Shown piece after piece: positions 40,941 through 50,351 of a stretch of 64,000 nt of DNA. Within the stretch, counting starts at the first letter, position 1; each line of letters starts with the position of its first letter. The DNA comes from Prevotella melaninogenica (GTDB lineage: Bacteria; Bacteroidota; Bacteroidia; Bacteroidales; Bacteroidaceae). The DNA lies in assembly GCF_018127965.1 (NCBI RefSeq), contig NZ_CP072349.1:810001-874000 (forward strand), given 5' to 3'. The notes under the pieces are model-generated. The model made no database searches, was not told where the DNA came from, and worked only from the letters and a program-made list of their open reading frames with translations. The position numbers and the translations under genes are program-made.

Positions 40941-40982
40941 GCACTCGGAAGTTTGTAAACGTATTCGTTAACTTCCGAGTGC
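40941..40982 (+). terminator. Terminator after the Xre gene
   Basis: 13-bp stem GCACTCGGAAGTT with AACTTCCGAGTGC and a 16-base loop, 35 bases after the Xre stop. Confidence 0.7.
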
Positions 40983-41729
40983 AAAGTTAGATTAGATTCT
41001 CCTTAAAACAATTTCTAAGTAGCGTACATTATTCTATAAGAATCTATGTAGTCTTTCTTACAAGCCTTTGTTTCTATTTTGATGTATTTGCTCTTACTAT
41101 AAAGAAATAGGTGTTTATAGCATGCAAACGAACTTTAAGCCCACAAAGGTCTTTTCTCTTATTAATCCTACTGGGTTCTTACGTTTTTATCATGTCTATC
41201 CAGAGTTTTGAAGTGTTACGATAGACTTAATTTTAAGCGTTTACTTACAAAACTATTTTCGATTTAGTTTGCTGTCATTTTAACATTTAGCACAAACTCC
41301 TTATAAACTAATTAGTTATAAACTCTATTTGGATGACAGTAGTGACAGGAAAGCATAATTTGAGAAAAATCGTTTATTGGAGGCGGACAATTTACCTATA
41401 CTTGATTAAGCAATTGAATAGTGTCTTATCTCTCTTTTCTTACTCTTCGAGCTTTATTTTTGTAATAATCTTGTGTTTCATTCTCTCCAGTTGCAAAGTA
41501 CTACATGTTTTTGGTTGCTTTTTTTCTCTCACAGAGTAACACTGTGATACAGATTGTTTTTACAATATGAAGAAGTCATAAAACTCCTACGAATATTTAG
41601 ACTCCACAGGATGTCTTTGCAAGTATGTTGCGGTTATTTGGTAGGATTTCTTTCTGTTTTTTTCTTCAATCAGCCTTATAATCGGGATATTTTATCTATA
41701 TTTGCATAGTTTTAAAAAGCAAAGCAAAG
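40983..41729. other. 750-base intergenic region before pyrK
   Basis: No convincing gene. A 68-codon frame at 41333 is hydrophobic but has no supporting features. The region is AT-rich and ends in the pyrK promoter (TATATTTG at 41697-41704). Confidence 0.5.
41697..41704 (+). promoter_or_regulatory. -7 element of the pyrK-pyrD operon
   Basis: TATATTTG 26 bases before the pyrK ATG. Confidence 0.6.
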
Positions 41730-42506
41730 ATGAAGAAGTATGTCCTCGACTTGAAGGTATCTTCTGTGGAGCGTGTCAATGCAAGGAATGTCCTTATTAA
41801 GCTGACAGATGAGAAACCGCTTCCAGAGATGCTGCCTGGTCAGTTTGTTGAGGTGAGAGTGGACGGCTCGCCTTCTACCTTTCTTCGCCGTCCTATTTCT
41901 ATTAATTTTGTTGATAAAGAGCGTAATGAGTTGTGGCTGCTTGTTGCAACTGTAGGAGAAGGTACGCATACGCTTGCACGTCTACGTGAAGGCGATATGT
42001 TAAACTGCGTGCTTCCTCTGGGCAATACGTTTGCACCTTTGGCAAGTCCGTCAGAACGCGTGTTGCTTGTAGGCGGTGGTGTAGGCGTTGCTCCGCTACT
42101 TTATTTCGGCAAGCAGATAAAGGAGGCTGGTGGTTCGCCTATCTTTTTGTTGGGAGCTCGTACAGCAGCCGACTTAGCAGAAGTATCGCTTTTCGAGAAG
42201 TATGGAAAGGTATGTATTACAACAGAGGATGGTTCTGCAGGTGAGAAAGGTTTTGTCACAAATCACTCTATCCTGTCCACAGAGCGTTTTGATCGTATTT
42301 CTACATGTGGCCCTAAGCCAATGATGATGGCAGTGGCACGTTATGCTCATAAGGCATCAATTCCTTGCGAAGCATCGTTAGAGAATATGATGGCGTGTGG
42401 TGTTGGTGCTTGCCTGTGCTGTGTAGAGAAAACGACAGGGGGGAATCTGTGTGTGTGTACAGAGGGTCCAGTCTTCGATACACGTAGATTGATGTGGGGA
42501 GAATAA
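41730..42506 (+). CDS. pyrK: Dihydroorotate dehydrogenase electron transfer subunit
   Basis: 258 residues carrying FAD and a 2Fe-2S cluster; passes electrons from PyrD to NAD. FAD-binding region with FLRRPISINF, NAD-binding region LLVGGGVGVAPLLYFGKQ, and the C-terminal cluster ENMMACGVGACLCCV ending in a later Cys (LCVCTEGPVF). Directly upstream of pyrD, so this organism uses the class 1B enzyme of pyrimidine synthesis. Confidence 0.95.
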   Translation: MKKYVLDLKVSSVERVNARNVLIKLTDEKPLPEMLPGQFVEVRVDGSPSTFLRRPISINFVDKERNELWLLVATVGEGTHTLARLREGDMLNCVLPLGNTFAPLASPSERVLLVGGGVGVAPLLYFGKQIKEAGGSPIFLLGARTAADLAEVSLFEKYGKVCITTEDGSAGEKGFVTNHSILSTERFDRISTCGPKPMMMAVARYAHKASIPCEASLENMMACGVGACLCCVEKTTGGNLCVCTEGPVFDTRRLMWGE

Positions 42507-42625
42507 ATCAGAAAAGAGTGGTTGAAGCTTAGTTTCCTTTTATTACACCTATTATATATTAATAGTACTAAATAGGAAAAGGATGCATACAATCACATAG
42601 TTTTGTAAAAATAGATGATTATAAT

Positions 42626-43534
42626 ATGGCTGATTTAAGTGTAAAGATAAGTGACTTACAGCTCAAGAATCCAGTAATGACAGCCAGTGGCACCTTTGGC
42701 TACGGTTTGGAGTTTGCTGATTTCGTACCATTGGAGGAAATTGGAGGTATTATCGTCAAGGGTACGACACTGGAACCACGTGAGGGAAATGACTATCCAC
42801 GTATGGTAGAGACACCTCAGGGAATGCTTAACTGCGTAGGTTTGCAAAATAAGGGAGTAGATTACTTCATCAAACATATCTATCCTCAGATAAAAGATAT
42901 CGACACGAATATGATTGTCAATGTCAGTGGTAATTCGCCCGAGACGTATGCAGAAACTGCAGAGAAACTTGATGCATTGGAAGGTATTCCAGCTATCGAG
43001 GTGAATATCTCTTGTCCTAATGTGAAAGAAGGTGGAATGTCGTTTGGTGTCACCTGCTCTGGAGCTGCTTCTATTGTGAAGGCTGTGCGCCAGCATTACC
43101 ACAAGACCATGATTGTGAAGCTCTCTCCTAATGTCACCGATATAGCCAGTATAGCACGTGCTTGCGAAGATGAGGGTGCTGACTCAGTATCACTGATTAA
43201 CACGTTGATGGGAATGGCGATTGATATAGAGCGTCGTCGTCCAAAGTTGAGCATTCGTACGGGTGGCTTGAGTGGTCCTGCTGTAAAGCCTGTAGCGGTC
43301 AGAATGGTCAATGATGTGGCAAAGGCTGTGAAGATACCAGTCATCGGTTTAGGTGGTATTTCTACTGCTGAGGACGCTATTGAGTTCCTTATGGCAGGCG
43401 CCACAGCAATCCAGATAGGAACTGCGAATTTCATTGACCCACAGGTTACGATAAAGGTGCGTGATGGTATTAATGACTGGCTTGACCGTCATGGCTGTAA
43501 GTCGGTTACGGAAATCATCAACTGTCTTGTATAG
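42626..43534 (+). CDS. pyrD: Dihydroorotate dehydrogenase catalytic subunit (class 1B)
   Basis: 302-residue FMN barrel oxidising dihydroorotate to orotate. [16 protein letters not shown], the active-site Cys region [16 protein letters not shown], and FMN-binding [20 protein letters not shown] are visible. The Cys at the active site (class 1 signature) and the neighbouring pyrK confirm class 1B. 119 bases after pyrK. Confidence 0.95.
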   Translation: MADLSVKISDLQLKNPVMTASGTFGYGLEFADFVPLEEIGGIIVKGTTLEPREGNDYPRMVETPQGMLNCVGLQNKGVDYFIKHIYPQIKDIDTNMIVNVSGNSPETYAETAEKLDALEGIPAIEVNISCPNVKEGGMSFGVTCSGAASIVKAVRQHYHKTMIVKLSPNVTDIASIARACEDEGADSVSLINTLMGMAIDIERRRPKLSIRTGGLSGPAVKPVAVRMVNDVAKAVKIPVIGLGGISTAEDAIEFLMAGATAIQIGTANFIDPQVTIKVRDGINDWLDRHGCKSVTEIINCLV

Positions 43535-43549
43535 ACTTTTAAAGCAAGA

Positions 43550-43936
43550 ATGGGTAAGAGAAAGTTTTATTTTTTCGACTTGGTTTACTTTGTTGGAGAG
43601 CGGTTACATCAGCTTTTCCCAGGGCGTCGTAGTATTGATGGAGTGTTACTAATACCTTTAGGGATTATGTTCCTTTTGGGGTATTGCTTAAATTTGCTGA
43701 ATATCACACTGCTTCATTTTACTGGATGGAAAGAAAAAACTGTAATCAGTGTACCTATACTTTTATCGTATATCATTGTATATTATATATATCAGGTGCG
43801 AGGACATCATAGTCGTGTAATGACTCATTATCGGGGATCTATTTATGATAGTCCGCCTACGCTTTTGTTTGTTTTTTTTGCTTGGATGATTATTCCTAAT
43901 ATATTGTTATTGCTGCTCATAAATGTTGTAGAATAA
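43550..43936 (+). CDS. Hypothetical membrane protein
   Basis: 128 residues with three predicted membrane helices (LLIPLGIMFLLGYCLNLLNI, VISVPILLSYIIVYYIY, LLFVFFAWMIIPNILLLLLI) and a short soluble loop. No family recognised. 15 bases after pyrD, so probably read from the same promoter. Confidence 0.6.
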   Translation: MGKRKFYFFDLVYFVGERLHQLFPGRRSIDGVLLIPLGIMFLLGYCLNLLNITLLHFTGWKEKTVISVPILLSYIIVYYIYQVRGHHSRVMTHYRGSIYDSPPTLLFVFFAWMIIPNILLLLLINVVE

Positions 43937-43972
43937 ACAAGGTTTTATGAATTCAGTATTTTGATTAATAGG

Positions 43973-44021
43973 GAAGTGCCGACATCGTTTTCCTCTTTTC
44001 AGAGAGTGATGTCGGCACTTC
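43973..44021 (+). terminator. Terminator of the pyrK-pyrD operon
   Basis: 14-bp stem GAAGTGCCGACATC with GATGTCGGCACTTC, 21-base loop, then TTTTTT. Confidence 0.85.
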
Positions 44022-44124
44022 TTTTTTGTTTCCTGCTTAGAAAAATTTTTACATCTTTAAGGCTTCTTATCCTTCTATAAAGGCATATAAAGAGTTGTTT
44101 TTAGGGTGCTTGTAACTGTTATTA

Positions 44125-44290
44125 TATCAGTTAGTTATAAAGCTGTGCAAGAAAAGGTGCTTAGTACGGGTTCAAAAGGGCGTTAGTAAGACCTCAAAAG
44201 AGCATCTTTTGCAAGCTAATTAGGCATCTTTTCGAAGCCAAGTAAGCATCAAATAAGAAGTAGTCTGTGAAAAAACATTACAAAGTTTTG
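44125..44290. repeat. Dispersed repeat, copy 1
   Basis: About 165 bases resembling 60660-60820: shared words include AGTTATAAAG, AAGGTGCTTA, TTCAAAAGGGCGTTAGTAAG, CTTTTGCAAG and GAAGCCAA in the same order. Lies in a 620-base gap between pyrD-operon terminator and ffh that has no gene. The family may carry small structured RNAs or be an inactive repeat. Confidence 0.65.
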
Positions 44291-44594
44291 TCTTAATTCG
44301 CCGTCGATTGATGGGCGGGTAAATAGTGTAACATCATTCATTCGGTTTTAGGATAGCTTAGATGCTAACTTCAAGTGGAAAATTTAAGTGCTAAATTTCA
44401 ACCTAATAATCTAAGAGTTTCTGATGCGTTTTGTTTTTACATATCCTTGTGATAATGGAAAAGTAGGGGTTGAGGCTGTTTTATTTTACATTTTTTTGCA
44501 CAAACTATATTTACTTGCGCATTATTATAAGGTTTGTGTTTTAAAATACATTAAAATAAAGGTCGTTCGCTTGCGGTATTATTTTCCTTTTTAT

Positions 44595-44602
44595 TATCTT
44601 TG
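44595..44602 (+). promoter_or_regulatory. -7 element of ffh
   Basis: TATCTTTG 42 bases upstream of the ffh start. Confidence 0.6.
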
Positions 44603-44643
44603 TAAGATAGAAATAAGAATATATAAGTTTACTTTTAAAAGCA

Positions 44644-45996
44644 ATGTTTGAAAATTTAAGTGATCGTCTTGAACGCTCCTTTAAGATTCTCAAGGGAGAG
44701 GGAAAGATAACAGAGATAAATGTAGCAGAAACCCTGAAGGACGTGCGCAGAGCGCTTCTTGATGCCGATGTTAACTATAAAGTTGCAAAAACCTTTACTG
44801 ATACCGTAAAGCAGAAGGCATTAGGTATGAACGTACTCACAGCCGTTAAGCCTGGACAACTCATGGTTAAGATTGTACATGATGAGTTGGCTGAGTTGAT
44901 GGGTGGTGAGGCTGTCGGTCTGAATTTATCAGGTCGTCCTTCTATCATTCTTATGAGTGGTTTGCAAGGTTCTGGTAAGACTACATTCTCTGGTAAGCTG
45001 GCAAACATGCTCAAGACAAAGGAGCATAAGAATCCTTTGTTGGTTGCTTGTGACGTCTATCGTCCTGCAGCTATCGACCAGTTGAAGGTTGTTGGTGAGC
45101 AGGTAAGTGTAGCTGTCTATAGCGAGCCTGAGAACAAGAATGTGAACGAGATTGCAGACCACGCACTTGCTGAGGCAAAGGCAAAGGGTCACGATGTTGT
45201 CATCATCGATACCGCTGGTCGTCTGGCTGTTGATGAGGAGATGATGAACGAGATTGAGAGTCTCAAGAATCATGTTCATCCTGACGAGACACTGTTTGTT
45301 GTTGACTCAATGACAGGTCAGGACGCAGTGAATACAGCCAAGGAATTCAATGATCGTTTGGATTTCAATGGTGTTGTTCTCACAAAGCTTGACGGTGATA
45401 CACGTGGTGGTGCGGCATTATCAATCCGTACAGTCGTTACAAAGCCTATTAAGTTCATTGGTACGGGCGAGAAGATGGAGGCTATTGATGTGTTCCATCC
45501 GGGTCGTATGGCAGACCGTATCTTGGGTATGGGTGACGTTGTTTCACTTGTTGAGCGTGCACAAGAGCAGTTCGATGAGGAAGAAGCAAAGCGTCTGCAG
45601 AAGAAGATTCAGAAGAATCAGTTTGATTTCAACGATTTCTATAATCAGATACAGCAAATCAAGAAGATGGGTAACTTAAAGGACCTCGCTTCTATGATTC
45701 CTGGAGTAGGCAAGGCTATCCGTGATGTCGATATCGACGATAATGCTTTCAAGGGTATTGAGGCAATTATTCAGAGTATGACACCGAAGGAGCGTACGAA
45801 TCCAGAACTGCTCAATAACTCTCGTCGTCAGCGTATTGCTAAGGGTTCTGGTACCAATATACAAGAGGTAAACCGACTCATTAAGCAGTTTGACCAGACT
45901 CGTAAGATGATGAAGATGGTTACTGGCTCGAAGATGGCTGGTATGATGAGCAAGATGAAGGGTATGCCGGGAATGCCAAATATGCCGAAGATGTAA
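44644..45996 (+). CDS. ffh: Signal recognition particle protein Ffh
   Basis: 450-residue GTPase that delivers nascent membrane proteins to FtsY. N domain (1-85), GTPase motifs [23 protein letters not shown] and [13 protein letters not shown], then the methionine-rich M domain that binds 4.5S RNA and signal peptides, ending with [20 protein letters not shown] and a Met/Gly/Pro-rich tail. Normal length. Confidence 0.97.
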   Translation: MFENLSDRLERSFKILKGEGKITEINVAETLKDVRRALLDADVNYKVAKTFTDTVKQKALGMNVLTAVKPGQLMVKIVHDELAELMGGEAVGLNLSGRPSIILMSGLQGSGKTTFSGKLANMLKTKEHKNPLLVACDVYRPAAIDQLKVVGEQVSVAVYSEPENKNVNEIADHALAEAKAKGHDVVIIDTAGRLAVDEEMMNEIESLKNHVHPDETLFVVDSMTGQDAVNTAKEFNDRLDFNGVVLTKLDGDTRGGAALSIRTVVTKPIKFIGTGEKMEAIDVFHPGRMADRILGMGDVVSLVERAQEQFDEEEAKRLQKKIQKNQFDFNDFYNQIQQIKKMGNLKDLASMIPGVGKAIRDVDIDDNAFKGIEAIIQSMTPKERTNPELLNNSRRQRIAKGSGTNIQEVNRLIKQFDQTRKMMKMVTGSKMAGMMSKMKGMPGMPNMPKM

Positions 45997-46028
45997 AAGA
46001 CACATATTCATCAAATAATATCATTACT

Positions 46029-46913
46029 ATGGAATATCAGTTAATAGACGGAAAGGCAACAGCAACTGCTATAAAGCAGGAGATTGCCGAAGAAGTGAAG
46101 GCGATTGTTGCCGCAGGTGGTAAACAACCTCATCTGGCTGCTGTTTTGGTGGGACATGATGGCGGAAGCGAAACCTATGTTAAGAATAAGGTAATTGCTT
46201 GTGAGCAATGTGGATTCAAGTCTACGCTCATTCGTTTTGAGGCTGATGTGACAGAAGAAGAGCTTTTGGCTTGTGTGGATAAGCTGAATAAGGATGAAGA
46301 CGTTGATGGCTTCATTGTTCAGCTTCCTTTGCCAAAGCATATTGATGAGCAGAAGATTATTATGGCTGTTGACTATCGCAAGGATGTGGATGGTTTCCAT
46401 CCTATCAATGTGGGTCGTATGGCCATTGGTCTACCTTGCTTTATATCAGCAACACCATTGGGTATTCTTACCTTGTTGCAGCATTATCATATAGAGACTT
46501 CTGGTAAGAAGTGTGTCATCTTAGGTCGTAGCAATATTGTTGGTAAGCCTATGGCACAGTTGATGATGCAAAAACAGTATGGCGACTCAACTGTAACCGT
46601 GTGTCATTCTCGTTCAAAGGATTTGAAGAAAGAGTGTCAGGAGGCAGATATCATTATCGCAGCTATTGGCAGACCAGAGTTTGTAACAGCTGATATGGTG
46701 AAGCCAGGTGCAGTGGTTATTGACGTCGGTACGACACGTGTTGAAGACAAGACACGCAAGAGCGGCTTCAGACTATGTGGTGACGTGAAATTTGATGAGG
46801 TTGCTCCTCTCTGCTCTTTCATTACGCCTGTCCCAGGTGGTGTTGGTCCAATGACCATCTGTTCACTGATGAAAAATACACTTGCTGCAGGCAAGAAAGA
46901 ATATTATAAGTAG
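46029..46913 (+). CDS. folD: Methylenetetrahydrofolate dehydrogenase / cyclohydrolase
   Basis: 294-residue bifunctional enzyme of one-carbon metabolism. Signatures: [20 protein letters not shown] with the catalytic [18 protein letters not shown], and [17 protein letters not shown]. Starts 32 bases after ffh. Its stop directly abuts the next ATG. Confidence 0.96.
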   Translation: MEYQLIDGKATATAIKQEIAEEVKAIVAAGGKQPHLAAVLVGHDGGSETYVKNKVIACEQCGFKSTLIRFEADVTEEELLACVDKLNKDEDVDGFIVQLPLPKHIDEQKIIMAVDYRKDVDGFHPINVGRMAIGLPCFISATPLGILTLLQHYHIETSGKKCVILGRSNIVGKPMAQLMMQKQYGDSTVTVCHSRSKDLKKECQEADIIIAAIGRPEFVTADMVKPGAVVIDVGTTRVEDKTRKSGFRLCGDVKFDEVAPLCSFITPVPGGVGPMTICSLMKNTLAAGKKEYYK

Positions 46914-47093
46914 ATGACAGCAGAAGAATATTTCCAACGAGGTAATGAATGCCGACAGAGAGGCGACTGGCAAGAAGCCTTAGCCAATTATATGGAGGCT
47001 ATCGATTTGGACCCTAATTCTCCAGCAGTAATCGCAAAAGAGATGGTGGAGAATATTCTCAACTTCTATAACAAGGATGCGTATAATCCTTAA
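46914..47093 (+). CDS. Small single-TPR protein (59 aa)
   Basis: 59 residues beginning MTAEEYFQRGNECRQRGDWQ with one tetratricopeptide unit (EALANYMEAIDLDPNSPAV) and a capping helix. Its ATG follows the folD stop with no gap and the ferredoxin subunit follows 12 bases later, so it is co-translated with the vor/kor operon. Likely an assembly or stability partner; small TPR proteins occur at this place in related genomes. Confidence 0.75.
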   Translation: MTAEEYFQRGNECRQRGDWQEALANYMEAIDLDPNSPAVIAKEMVENILNFYNKDAYNP

Positions 47094-47105
47094 AATACAA
47101 AAACT

Positions 47106-47339
47106 ATGAGCAAGATGAAAGGTGCCATTGTAGTAAACACAGATCGATGCAAAGGATGCCAGTTGTGTATCGTTGCATGTCCGAAAGATGTTATTGCATT
47201 GGCTCAGAAAAAGGTAAATGTCCACGGCTATCCGTATACAGAGTCTGCACGACCAGATGATTGCATTGGTTGTGCTGCTTGTGCTACGGTTTGTCCTGAC
47301 GGCTGTATCACAGTCTATCGTAAAAAAGTGGAGGAATAA
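47106..47339 (+). CDS. 2-oxoacid:ferredoxin oxidoreductase, ferredoxin (delta) subunit
   Basis: 77 residues with two 4Fe-4S motifs: CKGCQLCIVACPKD and CIGCAACATVCPDG. First subunit of a four-subunit oxidoreductase that decarboxylates 2-oxoacids and reduces ferredoxin. Substrate (branched-chain 2-oxoacids, VorD, or 2-oxoglutarate, KorD) cannot be decided from sequence alone. Confidence 0.92.
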   Translation: MSKMKGAIVVNTDRCKGCQLCIVACPKDVIALAQKKVNVHGYPYTESARPDDCIGCAACATVCPDGCITVYRKKVEE

Positions 47340-47341
47340 TT

Positions 47342-48427
47342 ATGGCAGAACAAGATGTAGAACTAATGAAGGGTAATGAGGCTATCGCTCACGCAGCTAT
47401 ACGCTGTGGTACTGATGGCTATTTCGGTTACCCTATCACTCCTCAGAGTGAGATAATTGAGACACTTGCGGCATTGAAGCCTTGGGAGACAACGGGTATG
47501 GTTGTTCTTCAGGCTGAGAGCGAGGTGGCTTCTATCAATATGATTTATGGTGGTGCTGGTGCTGGTAAGCGTGTGCTGACAAGTTCTTCATCACCTGGTG
47601 TAGCTTTGATGCAGGAGGGTATCAGCTATATGGCTGGTGCAGAACTTCCAGGCGTCTTTGTTAACGTTCAGCGTGGTGGTCCAGGTCTTGGAACTATCCA
47701 GCCAAGTCAGAGTGACTACTTCCAGGCAACACGTGGAGGTGGTAATGGCGATTACAATGTGATTGTATTGGCGCCAAACTCAGTACAGGAGATGGCTGAT
47801 TTTGTTGACTTGGCTTTCGAGTTGGCATTCAAGTATCGTAATCCTGCAATGATTCTTTCTGACGGTGTGATTGGTCAGATGATGGAGAAGGTTGTACTTC
47901 CTCCACAGAAACCACGTCGTACAGAGGAGGAAATCCGTAAGGAGTGTCCATGGGCTTCAATGGGTCGTACAGCTGATCGTAATCCTAATATCATTACCTC
48001 TTTGGAATTGAAGCCAGAGATAATGGAAGAGAGAAACCTCCACTTACAGGAGAAGTATCGTCAGATTCGTGAGAATGAGGTACGCTTTGAGACTCAACAG
48101 TGCGAAGATGCAGACTATGTTATCGTAAGTTTCGGTAGTGCTGCACGTATCGGTGAGAAAGCTGTTGAGTTAGCTCGTGAGGCAGGATTGAAGGTAGGTC
48201 TGTTCCGTCCAATCACTTTATGGCCTTTCCCAAGCAAACAACTTGCAGAACTGTGCATGGGTAAGAAGGGAGTGTTGGTAAGCGAAATCAATGCTGGTCA
48301 GATGGTACAGGATGTTCGTTTGGCTATCAACGGAGCTCTACCAGTAGAACACTTTGGCCGCTTGGGTGGTATCGTTCCTGACCCTGAAGAGATTGTTAAG
48401 GCACTCAAGGAAAAGTTAGTAAAGTAA
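47342..48427 (+). CDS. 2-oxoacid:ferredoxin oxidoreductase, alpha subunit (VorB/KorA type)
   Basis: 361 residues. N-terminal pyrimidine-binding domain (GNEAIAHAAIRCGTDGYFGY, PITPQSEIIETLA) and the SSSSPGVALMQEGISYMAGA loop; C-terminal swivel domain with DYVIVSFGSAARIGEKAVEL. Two bases after the ferredoxin subunit. Usually annotated as 3-methyl-2-oxobutanoate dehydrogenase subunit VorB in Bacteroidota. Confidence 0.92.
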   Translation: MAEQDVELMKGNEAIAHAAIRCGTDGYFGYPITPQSEIIETLAALKPWETTGMVVLQAESEVASINMIYGGAGAGKRVLTSSSSPGVALMQEGISYMAGAELPGVFVNVQRGGPGLGTIQPSQSDYFQATRGGGNGDYNVIVLAPNSVQEMADFVDLAFELAFKYRNPAMILSDGVIGQMMEKVVLPPQKPRRTEEEIRKECPWASMGRTADRNPNIITSLELKPEIMEERNLHLQEKYRQIRENEVRFETQQCEDADYVIVSFGSAARIGEKAVELAREAGLKVGLFRPITLWPFPSKQLAELCMGKKGVLVSEINAGQMVQDVRLAINGALPVEHFGRLGGIVPDPEEIVKALKEKLVK

Positions 48428-48445
48428 GAAGGGAGGACGTATATT

Positions 48446-49213
48446 ATGACAAATGATATCATTTCACCTGAGAATCTGGTGTATAAGAAGCCTACTTTGA
48501 TGAACGATACGACAATGCACTATTGTCCGGGTTGTTCACATGGTGTGGTTCATAAGTTGGTTGCAGAAGTAATTGAAGAGATGGGAATGAGTGATAAGGC
48601 GATTGGTGTATGCCCTGTAGGCTGTGCCGTATTTGCTTATCGCTATCTTGATATCGACTGGCAGGAGGCTCCTCATGGTCGTGCTCCGGCTGTAGCAACA
48701 GGTATTAAGCGCCTTTGGGAAGACCGTTTGGTCTTCACTTATCAAGGTGATGGCGACCTTGCTTGTATTGGTACGGCAGAGACTATCCATGCTTTGAATC
48801 GTGGTGAGAATATTCCTATCATCTTTATTAATAATGCTATTTATGGTATGACAGGTGGACAGATGGCGCCTACAACGCTTATGGGTCAGAAGACTGCAAC
48901 TTGTCCATACGGTCGTGAACCAGAACTGCATGGCTATAATCTGAACATTACGGAGTTAGCAAGTCACTTGAAAGGAACCTGCTATGTAACTCGTCAGAGT
49001 GTTGACACCGTTGCTTCAATCAATAAAGCAAAGCGTGCAATTCGCAAAGCGTTTGAAGCAAGTATGCAAGGAAAGGGAAGCTCGTTAGTAGAGATTGTTG
49101 CAACCTGTAATAGTGGTTGGAAACTTACTCCTGTAAAAGCCAACGAGTGGATGCGTGAGAATATGTTCCCTGAATATGAAAAGGGAGATTTGAAAGACAC
49201 TACAGGTCTTTAA
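48446..49213 (+). CDS. 2-oxoacid:ferredoxin oxidoreductase, beta (TPP-binding) subunit
   Basis: 255 residues binding thiamine diphosphate: HYCPGCSHGVVHKLVAEVIE, the GDGDLACIGTAE motif and NNAIYGMTGGQMAPTT. It carries the catalytic cofactor of the complex. 18 bases after the alpha subunit. Confidence 0.93.
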   Translation: MTNDIISPENLVYKKPTLMNDTTMHYCPGCSHGVVHKLVAEVIEEMGMSDKAIGVCPVGCAVFAYRYLDIDWQEAPHGRAPAVATGIKRLWEDRLVFTYQGDGDLACIGTAETIHALNRGENIPIIFINNAIYGMTGGQMAPTTLMGQKTATCPYGREPELHGYNLNITELASHLKGTCYVTRQSVDTVASINKAKRAIRKAFEASMQGKGSSLVEIVATCNSGWKLTPVKANEWMRENMFPEYEKGDLKDTTGL

Positions 49214-49242
49214 GTCGTCTCCCATATAAATTAAGGTGTAAT

Positions 49243-49785
49243 ATGAAAAAAGAGATAATAATTAGTGGCTTCGGTGGTCAGGGCGTACTCTCTATGGGTA
49301 AGATTCTGGCTTATTCGGGACTAATGGAAGATAAGGAGATAACATGGATGCCAGCTTATGGTCCAGAGCAGCGTGGTGGTACAGCCAATGTTACTGTTAT
49401 TATAAGCGATGACCGTATCTCTTCTCCTATTCTCAGCAAGTATGATGTAGCGATTGTTTTGAACCAGCCTTCATTGGATAAGTTCGAACCAAAGGTTAAG
49501 CCAGGCGGTTTACTTATCTATGATGGTTATGGAGTCTTCAATCCACCTACTCGTAAGGACATCACAGTCTATCGCATCAATGCAATGGATAAGGCTGCTG
49601 AGATGAAGAATGCAAAGGTGTTTAATATGATAGTTCTGGGTGGTCTGCTTAAGGTTTGTCCTGTAGTCAGCACCGATGGACTCAAGAAGGCGCTCTTCAA
49701 GAGTCTGCCAGAACGCCATCATAAACTCATTCCACTGAATATGGAAGCAGTGGAGGAGGGTATGAAGATTATTGCTCAGCAGTAA
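49243..49785 (+). CDS. 2-oxoacid:ferredoxin oxidoreductase, gamma subunit
   Basis: 180 residues: ISGFGGQGVLSMGKILAYSG and MPAYGPEQRGGTANVTVIIS are the CoA-side gamma-domain signatures. Last gene of the operon, followed by a terminator at 49862-49900. Confidence 0.92.
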   Translation: MKKEIIISGFGGQGVLSMGKILAYSGLMEDKEITWMPAYGPEQRGGTANVTVIISDDRISSPILSKYDVAIVLNQPSLDKFEPKVKPGGLLIYDGYGVFNPPTRKDITVYRINAMDKAAEMKNAKVFNMIVLGGLLKVCPVVSTDGLKKALFKSLPERHHKLIPLNMEAVEEGMKIIAQQ

Positions 49786-49861
49786 TCGAATCGTACTACC
49801 GCAGAATCCTCTGTGGTAATGATGAAAGTGAACCTGATTTTTTATAACTCTCTAATTTGTT

Positions 49862-49900
49862 AAAGGGACCTAAGCAGTGATGTTACGGGTCCCTTTTTTC
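49862..49900 (+). terminator. Terminator of the vor/kor operon
   Basis: 9-bp stem AAAGGGACC with GGTCCCTTT followed by TTTTTC. Confidence 0.8.
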
Positions 49901-49929
49901 TTTGCTTATAGGTAATGGCTTTTCGACGT

Positions 49930-50351
49930 ATTATTGCTTCGCACGTGTGGTGCTATTGCTTCGCACATGTCGTGCTGATGGTAAACACGAATGGTGCTGA
50001 GCGTTAAGAAGTTCACAATATAATACAAAGGGAGGTTGTATTTACCATTTATTTATGGAGAGGTGTATATCTAATATATAACAATAACTCTATAAATAGC
50101 TCAGAAGAAAGTCCCTCTAAGCCGCAGTTTTGCTTTATTTCCTTATATATTATTGTATTATAAAATCGAAAAAAATATAAACATTGTTCTTTATTTCCTC
50201 CTTTGTGGTTGCTTTTGCTCATAATATAGGGTGCTGTGCAGATTTTTCCTCTAAAAAATTTGGTTGTTTCATTATTTTTTTATTACTTTGCACCGAGTTT
50301 AAAACATTGACATTATAGATTTTACAAATATTAATTAATTCAGAGAAAACA
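49930..50351. other. Intergenic region with dispersed repeat and ompA promoter
   Basis: Repeat words GCTTCGCACGTGTGGTGCT and GCTTCGCACATGTCGTGCT lie at 49937-49976 with a GGTAAACACGAATGGTGCTG partner, similar to 31692-31730 and 63450-63490. TTACTTTG at 50283-50290 is the likely -7 element of the outer-membrane protein gene, giving a leader of about 55 bases. Confidence 0.55.

Noticed and set aside
41333..41539. 68-codon hydrophobic frame upstream of pyrK with an LSSC motif
   Set aside because: The Cys lies after residue 50, too far for a lipoprotein signal, and no promoter or neighbour supports it.
44424..44651. 75-codon frame overlapping the ffh start
   Set aside because: AT-rich composition, spans the ffh promoter, no domain.
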